Under the pieces are notes generated by a model that was given only the letters and a program-made list of their open reading frames with translations, was not told the origin of the DNA and ran no database searches. A stretch of DNA of 64,000 nucleotides, taken from the NCBI RefSeq assembly GCF_900089955.1, contig NZ_FLQX01000135.1, positions 1-64,000 on the forward strand. Reading direction: 5' to 3'. Position 1 is the stretch's first letter, and each line of letters starts with the position of its first letter. This stretch comes from Candidatus Accumulibacter aalborgensis. Its GTDB lineage: Bacteria > Pseudomonadota > Gammaproteobacteria > Burkholderiales > Rhodocyclaceae. The translations under genes and the position numbers were made by a program. Positions 8,586 to 17,684 of the stretch are shown here, piece by piece.

Positions 8586-8633
8586 CTACAACACAACACG
8601 AGATCCTTTGCTTCGATCGGCACGATTGTTCAT
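8586..8633 (-). other. 15-residue ORF at the phnC tail boundary
   Basis: Starts at the ATG overlapping the TGA of the phnC-like tail and reads MNNRADRSKGSRVVL before TAG. The same leader (MSNRGDRSKGS) begins the chimeric ORF after intact phnC at 63 kb, so this was probably the 5' end of a gene downstream of phnC that is now interrupted. Whether it is translated is unknown. Confidence 0.4.
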
Positions 8634-8872
8634 GAAAACGCCTCCCGTCCAGCCTCCCACCGCTGGGCGACGGAAGCCGGGCAGGTGCTTCGATTCCGAC
8701 CCGCATCCGGCCGATAGAGATCGACGAGTTTCTGGTCGTCGATGCTGGCCAGCAGCAGACCGAACACCACGGTGTGTATGGAGCGCGCGACATCGAGGAT
8801 CGCCTTTGGCGCCCACGACAGCGGCCGCGGCACCGCCAGGTTGCGGCCCGTCGGGGCACGGACCGGCCTCAT
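8630..8872 (-). pseudogene. phnE/phnC fusion remnant
   Basis: 80-codon frame starting at an ATG that overlaps the phnD stop (ATGA). Residues about 10-42 (GRNLAVPRPLSWAPKAI, then LDVARSIHTVVFGLLLA) resemble the middle of a PhnE-type permease. From ASIDDQKLVDLYRPDAGRN onward it matches the C-terminus of the PhnC-type ATPase encoded at 63068-63895. The Walker A, Walker B and signature motifs and most membrane helices are missing, so no transport function is possible. It is a deletion product joining two adjacent operon genes in frame. Confidence 0.75.
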
Positions 8873-9741
8873 TTCGCCTGCAGGATTCCTGTCGCCAGAC
8901 CGGCGTCGCGAATCGGCTTGTAGAAGCTGTTGTCGCGGCTGACAAAGCCGCTGTAGTGCGGCGGGAGCAGCTTGGGCTCGGTTTTCAGGGCCTCACCGAC
9001 CTCGCTGAGCGCTGCCTGCAGGCGAGTGACAAAGGCTTTATCGGCGGCCAGTGCTTTGCTGACCGCGACCGCGTCGTTCGGCAATGGCGCCGACTGCCAG
9101 ATGATCTTCGATTGCTCGGCCTTGATCAGACCCTGCTCGATCATCGCATTGCGGTTGCGGTTGTAGTCAGCGCCAGCGTCGAGAACACCCTGGGTGACCT
9201 GTGTTTCGATCGCCTGATGTTTGGTATACAGCACCTTGCTGAAGTAGCGCTCCGGGTCGATTCCCTGGGTCATGAAATAGTGCAGCGGGATCAGGTAGCC
9301 GGAGGTGGAGCCCTTGTCGCCGAAGGCGAAGGTCTTGCCCTTGAGGTCGGCTGGCTGGTTGATGCCGGAGTTCGGGTGGGTCACCATGATGGCGAAATAC
9401 TCGGGCTTGCCGTCGTACAGAATTGTGGACACTACCTGCGCTCCGGCCTGGTGATTGGCCAGCACATAGCCCCACGGCCCGATCAGCGCAATGTCGGTCT
9501 CGCCGTTGGCCAGCGACTTGGCCAGGCCTTCCCAGCTATCGACGGTGCGTAGTTCGACCGGTCGATTGAGCCTCACCGAAAGATAAGTCGCCAGCGGGCG
9601 GTAGGTGGCATCGTTCTTTTCCTTGTCCGGCTGGAAGAGCCCGACGCCGAATTTCAAGGGTGGCTCTGCGGCAAAGGCAGTGCCGTCGAGAACGGCCGTT
9701 GCAATGAAGATGCAGAGACAAAGACCGATAAGGCGTTTCAC
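8869..9741 (-). CDS. phnD: Phosphonate/phosphite-type ABC transporter substrate-binding protein
   Basis: 290-aa PhnD-family periplasmic binding protein. A signal peptide (KRLIGLCLCIFIATAVLDGTAFAAE) precedes FGVGLFQPDKEKNDATYRPL; ETDIALIGPWGYVLA, FAFGDKGSTSGYLIP and the late GADYNRNRN are typical of the family. GTG 9741 is preferred over the longer frame (to 9921) because GGAG lies 6 bases upstream and the signal peptide starts there. Phosphonate, phosphite or another oxyanion could be the ligand. Its partner genes are only present as a fusion remnant here and near the right end of the window. Confidence 0.87.
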   Translation of the reverse strand: MKRLIGLCLCIFIATAVLDGTAFAAEPPLKFGVGLFQPDKEKNDATYRPLATYLSVRLNRPVELRTVDSWEGLAKSLANGETDIALIGPWGYVLANHQAGAQVVSTILYDGKPEYFAIMVTHPNSGINQPADLKGKTFAFGDKGSTSGYLIPLHYFMTQGIDPERYFSKVLYTKHQAIETQVTQGVLDAGADYNRNRNAMIEQGLIKAEQSKIIWQSAPLPNDAVAVSKALAADKAFVTRLQAALSEVGEALKTEPKLLPPHYSGFVSRDNSFYKPIRDAGLATGILQAK

Positions 9742-10336
9742 GACGGGCTCCGGTAGCGAGTTCAAATGCAAAAAGAGATTCTGCTTGACGGCTGAGTTGA
9801 GCAAAATACAGGAGCGAGCGGCCCGCTCAATCTGGAGCATGTGATCGGTGGCTGCCGACCTCGCTCCAGATCGAACAGTAGCAGATTGGCTCTCTTGGTG
9901 TTGAGTCGAAGAATCTGCCAAAACCTTTCACACTTCAGGTGTCGGCGCAGAGCTTGCAGTTCGGCATGTGGGGTGTGACGGCCTGAGCAAACCTCTCACT
10001 GGAAGCGGCAGTCGCCTGGGCAAGTCAGCATGGCCGCAAGTCCCGCAGGGGCCAGGAAGCTCGCTGACTCCAGAAACCGATCCGCTTCCAGCGGCAAAGA
10101 CCGATGGTTTCTTGCGCAGGTCGGTACTGCAGCGGCGGTCTGGGCACTCTGGCGCGGGCAAGGACTCGCCGCATCAGTGGACTTCGCGTGCACGACGTCT
10201 GTCCCGTAATGAGGGTGAGGGGAGATTCGTCGCTCGCGCGACTTTCATACCAAGGGGCGCCAATTAAAAGTCGTTGAATTACCGCCACCCGTCCCCATCT
10301 GCAATACATCGACACAATTCTTCGGAGGATCGCGGC
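9742..10336. other. Intergenic region between phnD and clpB
   Basis: No convincing gene. It holds an 8-bp inverted repeat (9831-9838 with 9863-9870) upstream of phnD that could be an operator, a third partial copy of the dispersed GTCGC...GCGAC repeat (about 10210-10247, inverse orientation), and the clpB promoter region. Nothing further seen. Confidence 0.6.
10273..10300 (+). promoter_or_regulatory. Candidate sigma-32 (heat-shock) promoter of clpB
   Basis: GTTGAA at 10273-10278 and CCCCATCT at 10293-10300 are spaced 14 bp, matching the known RpoH pattern (CTTGAA, about 13-15 bp, CCCCATnT). It lies 37 bp upstream of the clpB start. clpB is a classical heat-shock gene. Confidence 0.75.
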
Positions 10337-12916
10337 ATGCGTTTGGACAAACTGACCACCAAGTTCCAGCAGGCTCTGGCCGATGCACAGAGCCTTGCCG
10401 TGGGACACGACAACCAGATGATCGAGCCGCAGCACCTGCTGCTGGCCCTTCTGCAGCAAGAGGATGGCTCGACAAGTTCCCTGCTCGCGCGCGCGGGAGT
10501 CAATGTACCGCCGCTCAAGGCGGCGCTGGTTCAGGCCATTGGCCGTTTGCCGAAAGTCGAGGGGCACGGCGGCGAGGTGCAGGTCGGTCGCGACCTGACC
10601 AATCTGCTCAACCTTACCGACAAGGAGGCGCAGAAACACGGAGACCAGTTCATCGCCTCGGAAATGTTTCTGCTCGCGCTGTGCGCCGACAAGGGCGAAG
10701 GAGGTCGCCTGGCCAGGCAGCACGGACTGGTCCGGCAATCGCTGGAGCAGGCCGTCGCTTCGGTCCGTGGCGGCCAGGCCGTCGATAGCCAGGAAGCCGA
10801 GGGCCAGCGCCAGTCCTTGAGCAAGTACTGTATCGACCTGACCGAGCGCGCCAGCCTGGGCAAGCTCGATCCGGTCATCGGCCGCGACGACGAGATTCGC
10901 CGGACGATCCAGATTCTGCAGCGGCGGACCAAGAACAATCCGGTGCTTATCGGCGAGCCCGGCGTCGGCAAGACCGCCATCGTCGAAGGACTCGCACAGC
11001 GCATCGTCAATGGCGAGGTACCCGAAACGCTCAAGGGCAAGAAAGTGCTGAGTCTCGACATGGCCGCCCTGCTCGCCGGGGCCAAGTATCGTGGCGAATT
11101 CGAAGAGCGCCTGAAGCAGGTGCTCAAGGAGATTGCGCAGGAAGAGGGACGCATCATTCTGTTCATCGACGAGATGCACACCATGGTCGGCGCCGGCAAG
11201 GCCGAGGGCGCCATCGACGCCGGCAACATGCTCAAGCCGGCGCTGGCGCGTGGCGACCTGCACTGCGTGGGTGCGACGACGCTCGACGAGTACCGCAAGT
11301 ACATCGAGAAGGACGCCGCACTCGAACGTCGCTTCCAGAAAGTGCTGGTAGACGAGCCGACGGTCGAATCGACGATCGCCATCCTGCGCGGCCTGCGTGA
11401 GAGATACGAGTTGCACCATGGCGTCCCGATTACCGATCCGGCGATCGTCGCGGCCGCTGAACTGTCGCAGCGCTACATTACCGACCGCTTCCTGCCGGAC
11501 AAGGCGATCGACCTGATCGACGAAGCGGCGGCACGGATCAAGATGGAGAGCGACTCGAAGCCCGAAGTGATGGACAAGCTCGACCGGCGCATGATCCAGC
11601 TCAAGATCGAGCGTGAGGCGGTGCGCAAGGAACGCGACGAAGCGTCGAAGAAGCGGATGCATCTGATCGAGGAGGAACTCGTCAAGCTTGGTCGCGAGTA
11701 CAACGACCTCGATGAAATCTGGAAGGCCGAAAAGGCGCAGCTCCAGGGCAGCGCGCACATCAAGGAAGAGATCGACCGGCTGAAGGTCGAGCTTGCCGGC
11801 CTGCAGCGGGAGAGCAAGTGGGCGCAAGCCGCTGAAATCCAGCATGGCAAGCTGCCGCAGCTTGAGGAGCAACTGACGGCTGCCGAGAAGTCGGGCGATG
11901 GCAGCCGGCAAAACAGACTTCTGCGCACCGAAGTGGGTACCGAAGAGATCGCCGAAGTCGTTTCGCGGGCAACCGGCATTCCGGTGGCGAAGATGATGCA
12001 GGGCGAGCGTGAGAAGCTGCTGCTGATGGAAGACCGCCTGCACCAGCGTGTCGTCGGGCAGGACGAGGCCGTCCGTCTGGTGGCCAACGCCATCCGCCGC
12101 TCGCGCGCCGGCCTCTCCGATCCCAACCGGCCTTACGGCTCGTTCCTCTTTCTCGGCCCGACCGGTGTCGGCAAGACCGAACTGTGCAAGGCGCTGGCCG
12201 GCTTCCTCTTCGATTCGGAGGAGCACCTGATTCGCATCGACATGAGCGAATTCATGGAGAAGCACTCGGTGTCACGCCTGATCGGCGCGCCACCGGGTTA
12301 CGTCGGCTACGAGGAGGGGGGCTACCTGACAGAAGCAGTCCGGCGCAAACCCTACTCGGTGATCCTGCTCGACGAAGTCGAGAAGGCACACCAGGACGTA
12401 TTCAACGTTCTGCTGCAGGTCCTCGACGACGGCAGGATGACCGACGGGCACGGACGCACCGTGGATTTCAAGAATACGGTCATCGTCATGACGTCGAACC
12501 TGGGTAGCCAGATGATCCAGCAAATGGCCGGTGACGATTACCAAGTGATCAAGTTGGCGGTAATGGGTGAAGTGAAGACCTATTTCCGCCCCGAGTTCAT
12601 CAACCGGATTGACGAGGTGGTTGTATTCCACGCGCTCGACGAGCAGCATATCAAGTCGATCGCCAGGATTCAGCTCGCTTACCTCGAAAAGCGCCTGGCG
12701 CAGCTCGAAATGAAGCTGGAAGTGGCCGACAGCGCCTTGTCGGAGGTTTCGTCGGCCGGCTTTGACCCTGTTTATGGCGCGCGCCCACTGAAGCGTGCGA
12801 TTCAATCACAACTCGAGGACCCCCTGGCCAGGGCCATTCTCGAAGGGCGTTTTGCCGCCGGCGATACGATCCACGTGGCCTGCGACGGCGGCATCATGCG
12901 CTTCGACAAGGTTTAG
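10337..12916 (+). CDS. clpB: ATP-dependent disaggregase ClpB
   Basis: 859-aa Hsp100 disaggregase, full length. Order: Clp N-terminal repeats (1-145), first AAA+ domain with Walker A GEPGVGKT, the long coiled-coil middle domain (about 400-520, rich in [14 protein letters not shown] segments), second AAA+ domain with Walker A GPTGVGKT and a Tyr pore-loop motif near [13 protein letters not shown], and the D2-small domain. With DnaK/DnaJ/GrpE it threads aggregated proteins. Start at ATG 10337 ([10 protein letters not shown]) follows GGAGGA; the frame is open further upstream but without support. Confidence 0.97.
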   Translation: MRLDKLTTKFQQALADAQSLAVGHDNQMIEPQHLLLALLQQEDGSTSSLLARAGVNVPPLKAALVQAIGRLPKVEGHGGEVQVGRDLTNLLNLTDKEAQKHGDQFIASEMFLLALCADKGEGGRLARQHGLVRQSLEQAVASVRGGQAVDSQEAEGQRQSLSKYCIDLTERASLGKLDPVIGRDDEIRRTIQILQRRTKNNPVLIGEPGVGKTAIVEGLAQRIVNGEVPETLKGKKVLSLDMAALLAGAKYRGEFEERLKQVLKEIAQEEGRIILFIDEMHTMVGAGKAEGAIDAGNMLKPALARGDLHCVGATTLDEYRKYIEKDAALERRFQKVLVDEPTVESTIAILRGLRERYELHHGVPITDPAIVAAAELSQRYITDRFLPDKAIDLIDEAAARIKMESDSKPEVMDKLDRRMIQLKIEREAVRKERDEASKKRMHLIEEELVKLGREYNDLDEIWKAEKAQLQGSAHIKEEIDRLKVELAGLQRESKWAQAAEIQHGKLPQLEEQLTAAEKSGDGSRQNRLLRTEVGTEEIAEVVSRATGIPVAKMMQGEREKLLLMEDRLHQRVVGQDEAVRLVANAIRRSRAGLSDPNRPYGSFLFLGPTGVGKTELCKALAGFLFDSEEHLIRIDMSEFMEKHSVSRLIGAPPGYVGYEEGGYLTEAVRRKPYSVILLDEVEKAHQDVFNVLLQVLDDGRMTDGHGRTVDFKNTVIVMTSNLGSQMIQQMAGDDYQVIKLAVMGEVKTYFRPEFINRIDEVVVFHALDEQHIKSIARIQLAYLEKRLAQLEMKLEVADSALSEVSSAGFDPVYGARPLKRAIQSQLEDPLARAILEGRFAAGDTIHVACDGGIMRFDKV

Positions 12917-13024
12917 GCGGCGGATTTATGGCACGAACTTTGCTCTACATTGTCGAAGGCTGGTATCGGTAATGAACCGGAACGCCTTCAAGCATCGTGA
13001 CCGTCCCCCTGGAAAGGAGTGCGC

Positions 13025-13258
13025 ATGAACATCGTCTACAACAGTCAGCACTACGCGATCGTCGCTTACCCGGTACAACAGGGTTTTGAGCTGGTGGACA
13101 AGGCTGCCAGCCGCAGCTTGTATGTCCAGGGATCGGTCGCGCGGGACTTGCGCGAGGCTATCGACGCGATTCCCGACAGTGAACGCGACGAAGAGTCGAT
13201 CGACGCCCTCCTCGACACATACTGCGCCGGTGCAGCACGCCCGATCGTCCTGCACTGA
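13025..13258 (+). CDS. DUF3567 family protein
   Basis: 77 aa, beginning MNIVYNSQHYAIVAYP and matching the short betaproteobacterial DUF3567 type, function unknown. AGGAG sits 6-7 bases upstream of ATG 13025, favouring it over ATG 13019. A central acidic stretch (IPDSERDEESID) follows the EAIDA helix. Stands alone between clpB and tRNA-Met. Confidence 0.8.
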   Translation: MNIVYNSQHYAIVAYPVQQGFELVDKAASRSLYVQGSVARDLREAIDAIPDSERDEESIDALLDTYCAGAARPIVLH

Positions 13259-13356
13259 TTTGGGGCTGGTTCGCTCCCAATCAGTGCTGATCTTCAGCCT
13301 GCATCCTGCCGGATCCACTGGCCACGCCCAGCTTCCGCAGTTTGCGGCGCTCACGC

Positions 13357-13386
13357 TTGACCAGGAACTGGCGAGGGACCTATAAT
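13357..13386 (+). promoter_or_regulatory. Sigma-70 promoter of tRNA-Met
   Basis: TTGACC (13357-13362) and a perfect TATAAT (13381-13386) are separated by 18 bp and end 12 bases before the tRNA 5' end, with a GC-rich discriminator as expected for a stable-RNA promoter. Confidence 0.85.
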
Positions 13387-13397
13387 CGCGGCCCCAA

Positions 13398-13474
13398 GGT
13401 GATGTAGCTCAGTTGGTTAGAGCGATGGATTCATAACCCATAGGTCGGTGGTTCAATTCCACCCATCACCACCA
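13398..13474 (+). tRNA. tRNA-Met (CAT anticodon), elongator type
   Basis: 77-nt cloverleaf with encoded CCA. Acceptor GGTGATG pairs with CATCACC; the D arm is GCTC...GAGC, the anticodon loop TTCATAA, and the T arm has GGTTCAATTCC. The first acceptor pair is a matched G-C, unlike the mismatch of initiator tRNAs, which supports an elongator. One A-C mismatch appears at the base of the anticodon stem. Confidence 0.95.
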
Positions 13475-13834
13475 AAGAAACAAAGGATTAGCCCGGCTCA
13501 CAAGGTCGGGCTTTTGCTTTCTGGCGATCTGGCAAGCAAATGGTAAGCAGATTTCATCAATCCGAATCCCGGCGCGGTCGGCCGGATTGGATAGCGGGAA
13601 TTTCCGCTTTTGCCAACCCGGCTTCGCGCGCTGGCGGGGGCGAACTCTCCGAGTTTGGAGAGTTTCCAATTTCATCGCCGGCCTCCCCGCGCTGGCGGCC
13701 GGCGTGAGCGTCAGTTCAACTGACACCCACTCTGGACGGGCGGGCGGAGGTCTATTTACAGTTGGAATGCGACACTGGCGCAACCCCGAGTCGTCCGGGG
13801 CAGCCCTCACCGGTTCCCTCTTCTGGGCGGCAAT
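13475..13834. other. Gene-poor region after tRNA-Met
   Basis: Contains the tRNA terminator (13490-13516) and an 8-bp inverted repeat with a 6-nt loop (13643-13650 with 13657-13664). The short frames crossing it lack coding character. A tRNA 3' end next to an accessory cassette is a classical island insertion site, but no attachment-site repeat or integrase was found. Confidence 0.5.
13490..13516 (+). terminator. Rho-independent terminator of tRNA-Met
   Basis: Stem AGCCCG (13490-13495) with CGGGCT (13507-13512) followed by a short T run, 15 bp after the tRNA CCA end. Confidence 0.7.
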
Positions 13835-14158
13835 TCACTTGCGGCGCGGGTTCTCCTGAAACCTGTTCATGTCTCGCCACACCTCAAAGTAGGCGTTGTG
13901 CCGATCGTCGTCGGTCACCTGGTTCTTGAAGTTCCCGTAGGCGATGCTCCGCACGGATTCGGCGATCGCGTCCACGACCTGACTACGCAGAATGCGCGCT
14001 CTGTATCGGTAATCGGTCCCGGCGCCTTCGATGACTTGAGCCTCCGGGAAAATCCGTTCGATGTCGCCGCTTCTCCTGGCTCGAACCAGAAGCGTGCAGC
14101 CGGTTTCATCGCCCTTGTCGACGATCGAGAGAAAGGCATCCGGCAGAAAAATCCACAT
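13835..14158 (-). CDS. Conserved short protein of unknown function
   Basis: 107 aa starting MWIFLPDAFLSIVDKGDETG with a central DYRYRARI and a later YGNFKNQV motif. From memory, a widespread family of uncharacterised short proteins shares the MW-(I/F)-F start and the Y-R-A and NFK segments. No signal peptide, membrane segment or catalytic motif is obvious. Last gene of a minus-strand cassette after the NUDIX protein (21-bp gap), suggesting co-transcription. Confidence 0.7.
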   Translation of the reverse strand: MWIFLPDAFLSIVDKGDETGCTLLVRARRSGDIERIFPEAQVIEGAGTDYRYRARILRSQVVDAIAESVRSIAYGNFKNQVTDDDRHNAYFEVWRDMNRFQENPRRK

Positions 14159-14179
14159 GAGCGTGTCCTCGGTTCTTGT

Positions 14180-15526
14180 TTACTTCAACAGCGCCTTGAG
14201 CAGTGGCGCATCTTTGCTATTGGTCAGGAAGCTGGCCAGTGCCGCTCGGGGCACCAGCGACACCGCTTGCGACTCCCATCCCATGTCGGCCGGGTTACCG
14301 CCGACGCGCCGGGCCAGATAGTAGCGGGTCGTCGTCATTGTGCGCTGCGAATCCGCCAGGAACCCGGTGATCTGCACCTGGAGCCCTGATTCCTCGAGGG
14401 CTTCCCTGATCGCCACCGCCTGCAGCGGCAAGCCGGCTGCATCGACCCTGCCCTTGGGGAAGGTCGCGCTGTAGCCACCGAAGCCGTTGCTGGGATGAAC
14501 GATCCACACGCGGCCATCCGCTTCCTCGACGACGACACCTGCGGCAGCGTGCTTACCCGATCCGACGTGAAAGGTCGGTTCAACGAGGTCCGCCATCTGG
14601 CCCTGTACGCTCTTCCATTCGAGGTCGGTGGTCGGCGCATTCGCCCAGGAGAGGAAAGGCAGGCCGTTGATCTCCGTGGGCATTGGTCCGTCCGGGATGA
14701 CCATAGCCGTCTTGCCGGGATCATACCAGGCGGAAAGCTTCGTCGGGGTACTGGGGTGCCCTAGTTTCACGGGCTTTCCATGTTCGTCCAGGCGCGGATG
14801 CAGGGACGGCCCTGGTTCCGGTTCGGGCTCATCCGCCCGCCACTCGTCTGCATCGGCGGCCCGCTCCTCGACCTCGCCCTCGTCAGTCTCGACTTCGGCC
14901 GCCGCACGCTCCCAGACGTAATCCTTGAGCGTCCGTCCCGGCATGTAGACCGTGTTGGTGCCCAGCAGCACGGCGGCGACAAAGGCTTCCAACACTTGCA
15001 GACGTTCGAGCAACACCTCCATGTCGCAGTGTGCGTCCTTGACCGCTTTGGAGATGAGGCTGCCGATCTGCAGCGAGACACCAGCCAGACCTTCGGAGAC
15101 GATGCAGGAGAGATTTTCACCATCGTAGTAATCCGGATCGAGGTCGAAGTAGCGAATGACTGCCTTGCCGAGTTCCGCGAGTAGTGAGCCCCTGGCTTCC
15201 TCCAGTGAGCCGTTGAAGTATGCCGGGTCCATGTTGATCTCGGCATGCGTGGCGCGCCAGCCATCGGCCCTCGGTTCGAAATGGATGCGGAACATGTAGA
15301 ACCCGGTCCAGCTTCGGTAAATGTGCAATCCACTGTCCGCGAAATAGGCGAACCATTTCTCCTCCATCGCAACGGGGACATATCCGAGGCGAATGTTCGC
15401 CATCTGCGCTTCCGTGAACGGGATATACAGCGGCATGAGGACCGGCATCTCGGTCATCGGCTTGAGATCCCGCCAATCGTTGCGGGTTGCGGCGATCGGC
15501 CGCTCGGGTGGAGCGGGCGTGGTCAT
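14180..15526 (-). CDS. Two-domain protein with C-terminal NUDIX hydrolase
   Basis: 448 aa. The first 200 residues or so form an unrecognised domain (YVPVAMEEKWFAYFADSG, then HIYRSWTGFYMFRIHFEPR), followed by an acidic linker. A NUDIX domain occupies about 285-445, with its box at 359-382: G-RVDAAG...REALEESGL. The box has one extra residue between the G and the REALEE helix and Gly where Glu is usual, so the substrate cannot be guessed. Overlaps the ADP-ribosylglycohydrolase stop by 4 bases. NUDIX enzymes often cleave ADP-ribose, which fits the neighbour. Confidence 0.75.
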   Translation of the reverse strand: MTTPAPPERPIAATRNDWRDLKPMTEMPVLMPLYIPFTEAQMANIRLGYVPVAMEEKWFAYFADSGLHIYRSWTGFYMFRIHFEPRADGWRATHAEINMDPAYFNGSLEEARGSLLAELGKAVIRYFDLDPDYYDGENLSCIVSEGLAGVSLQIGSLISKAVKDAHCDMEVLLERLQVLEAFVAAVLLGTNTVYMPGRTLKDYVWERAAAEVETDEGEVEERAADADEWRADEPEPEPGPSLHPRLDEHGKPVKLGHPSTPTKLSAWYDPGKTAMVIPDGPMPTEINGLPFLSWANAPTTDLEWKSVQGQMADLVEPTFHVGSGKHAAAGVVVEEADGRVWIVHPSNGFGGYSATFPKGRVDAAGLPLQAVAIREALEESGLQVQITGFLADSQRTMTTTRYYLARRVGGNPADMGWESQAVSLVPRAALASFLTNSKDAPLLKALLK

Positions 15527-16384
15527 GTGGCTGCCGTTGCCACGGCCGGCAGCAGTTTCTCGGCCATCGTGCCGATCATTTCGCCCATGGCCAGCTTCTT
15601 AAGCCACTCCTGTGGAATTCCGGCCTCGCCGTAGAAGGCACCGGCGATCTGGCCGGTGATCGCTGCCGTGGTGTCGGCGTCGTCGCCGAAATTGGTCGCC
15701 ATCAGCACGGCTTCGCGGTAGTTGCCGGTCTGCTGGAAGCACCACAGGCTCGCTTCGAGGCTCTCTACCACGTAGCCGCTGCCCTTGACCTGCGCTCGCG
15801 TCTTGGCCCGATAGCCGCCGGCAGCGATCGCCGCGAGCTTCGGGGGTAACTCACCCGCGTGGTCGGGCACGGCGAGAACCGCCTCCTTGTCGGCGCCGTG
15901 CGTGGTGCGCGACTGCTCGCCGCAATACTGCACGGCCAACTTCATGTCGTCGAGGTAGCGGATCGGCACTGGTGCCAGGCGCATGATGCAGCCGTTCCCG
16001 GCGCTGTGCGGGTCGGTCGAGCCGCACAGCGGATTACCGTAGCGCCGGAACTGCCGCAGAGCCTGGCTGACGGTGCCGCCGATGTCGAAGCAGCGGCCGT
16101 TGCTGCTCATGTAGCCGTTCTGCGCCCAGTCCTGGTAACGGAGCATCTGGTCCTGGGGATCGAACCCCCTGGCCAACAGACTGGCGCCGAGGCACAAGGC
16201 CATCGACGCGTCGTCCGTAAACTCTCCGGGATTGAGCCGGAATGGCCCGCCGCCGACCATGTCGGTAACTTCCGGGAAGCTGCCGCGGCGGCGGAATTCG
16301 ACGGCGGTGCCCACGGCATCGCCAGTCGCCAGTCGCCAGTCCCAGCAGCGCACCGCGTGCGCGATCGATTCGGTCCGCATTCAT
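15523..16384 (-). CDS. ADP-ribosylglycohydrolase with frame-switching repeat near its start
   Basis: About 285-aa DraG/ARH-fold enzyme that removes ADP-ribose from modified targets. Metal-binding motifs are present: FTDDASMAL, SAGNGCIMRLAP and FGDDADTTAAITGQIAG. The RBS (GGGGAG) precedes overlapping start codons ATGAATG. From ATG 16384 the N-terminus reads like the family (MNADRIDRARGALLGLATGD), but three tandem copies of a heptanucleotide (16319-16339) put the rest out of frame. ATG 16380 in the other frame gives an uninterrupted protein with an altered first 17 residues. Two copies would restore the normal reading. Confidence 0.85.
16319..16339 (+). repeat. Heptanucleotide tandem repeat (TCGCCAG x3)
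   Basis: Three exact copies inside the fifteenth to twentieth codons of the ADP-ribosylglycohydrolase gene. A change of one unit shifts the reading frame; two copies encode LATGDAVG in frame with the ATG at 16384. Could be a phase-variable switch, a fixed mutation or an assembly error. Confidence 0.8.
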
Positions 16385-16802
16385 CTTTGCTCCCCGTGTA
16401 TTGGTCGGCCCGTTATGCCGGGACTGTAGCTCAGCAGGTGAGCCCCAAAAGGTCAGACGCTCACGATTCTTGAGTTTTCCGCTTGCGTTTCCACAATTCT
16501 TCGCCGCGGGTTGGGTGATCGCGCAGACCGAAGGCCTCTTCGGCGCCCAGGCCAAACGGGTCGCCCTGCGTCGTTGACGAGTGGCTGGCGTCACCTTCGC
16601 GCCTTGCTCGTGTTGATCGCCGACGGCAGCAAAGTCGTCCGCGCGACGCCGGACACCTGATGGCAGTGACGTAGCCATTGCCACAATCACAGCCCGTTTC
16701 ACCACCCGACGGCCCGAGGCACACGCCTTTGGCGGTCTTCTTGCTTGGGAGATTCACCATGCCCATGCCGGAACCCGGATCATTGTACGTTAGAATATCG
16801 GC
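16385..16802. other. Intergenic region with doubtful ORF
   Basis: Between the glycohydrolase cassette and the amidase. A minus-strand frame (16461-16766, starting MGMVNLPSKKTAKG with a CDCGNG motif) looks partly coding, especially its end (GDPFGLGAEEAFGLRDHP), but has no clear ribosome site and a low-complexity Arg-rich middle. It may be a frameshifted remnant. A TAGAAT at 16791-16796 is a possible -10 element. Confidence 0.3.
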
Positions 16803-17684
16803 ATGACGCGCTGTGCACTCATCGCCCGGATCGCTTCCTGGCCTCCTGATCGGCCCGTTGCCAGACAACAGGCAAATCACCTTCGCGACTGCGTCCGCCG
16901 GCGTTCGAGGTCATTTTCTCGCCTTCTGCGCGCCACGCGTCTCGCTGTCGCCTGCGCTTTCCTGGCCGGCTGCGGCGGACTTCCGATAGGTCCAGAGGAA
17001 CGGGCCATTGTGGTTCCGTCGCCAAACCACAATGCCCGTCGGCCAAATTTCGTCATCCTGCACGACACCAGCAACAGCACCGTCGACCGTGCCCTCAGGA
17101 CGCTCACCGACCCGGCGCGCGAAGTCAGTGCGCATTACCTGATCGGACGCGACGGCACCTTGTACCAGCTCGTCGACGAAAGCCGGCGCGCCTGGCACGC
17201 TGGCGCTTCGTACTGGGGAGGTGACACCGATCTCAACTCGGCGTCGATCGGCATCGAGCTCGACAACACCGGCGCCGAACCTTACTCGGAAGCGCAGATC
17301 CTCTCTCTCCTCGATCTGTTGAAAGGCTTGCAGGAACGTTACCGGATTCCGGCGAGCAATTTCCTCGGGCACGGCGACGTGGCCCTGCGGCGAAAAGTCG
17401 ATCCGAGTCGGCACTTCCCCTGGGAACGCCTGGCCAGACAGGGGTTCGGCCTGTGGTGCGACGAACAAGCGCTAACGCTGACGCCAAACCCGGATCCTGC
17501 CGATCCTCTGCTTGCCCTGCAGGCCATCGGTTACGACGTTGCCAATCCTGCCGCCGTCCTGGCGGCGTTTCGGCGGCATTTTCTCGGCATCGAGCGCATC
17601 GCTAAGGACGGTGAAACGAGCGCGGCGGAGCGCCGGTTGATGCAGTGCCTGGCGATCGCGAAGCGCAGGAAACCCGCGTCATGA
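16803..17684 (+). CDS. N-acetylmuramoyl-L-alanine amidase, AmiD-like lipoprotein
   Basis: 293 aa. A basic N-terminal region leads to a lipoprotein signal ending in the lipobox LAGC (Cys57). The amidase_2 domain shows zinc ligands in FVILHDTSN and GHGDVALRRKVDPSRHFPW, with SAHYLIGRDGTLYQLVDE and IGIELDN between. The C-terminal 80 residues (DPLLALQAIGYDV..., LAAFRRHFLG) form a peptidoglycan-binding domain. Outer-membrane-anchored amidases of this type cleave the stem peptide from murein or anhydro-muropeptides during wall recycling. The true start may be downstream of ATG 16803, since the part before the signal is unusually long. Confidence 0.85.
   Translation: MTRCALIARIASWPPDRPVARQQANHLRDCVRRRSRSFSRLLRATRLAVACAFLAGCGGLPIGPEERAIVVPSPNHNARRPNFVILHDTSNSTVDRALRTLTDPAREVSAHYLIGRDGTLYQLVDESRRAWHAGASYWGGDTDLNSASIGIELDNTGAEPYSEAQILSLLDLLKGLQERYRIPASNFLGHGDVALRRKVDPSRHFPWERLARQGFGLWCDEQALTLTPNPDPADPLLALQAIGYDVANPAAVLAAFRRHFLGIERIAKDGETSAAERRLMQCLAIAKRRKPAS

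Noticed and set aside
10025-12265. 746-codon open frame opposite clpB
   Set aside because: Antisense shadow of clpB; high GC keeps the opposite frame open.
13490-13834. Integrative element at the tRNA-Met 3' end
   Set aside because: No integrase and no repeat of the tRNA 3' end could be found in the window.
16418-16445. tRNA-like 5' half (GTAGCTCAGCAGGTGAGC)
   Set aside because: A D-arm-like stretch is present but no anticodon or T arm follows; no cloverleaf can be drawn.
16461-16766. Minus-strand protein of about 100 residues
   Set aside because: No ribosome site, biased Arg-rich middle and no family resemblance; kept only as a doubtful note.
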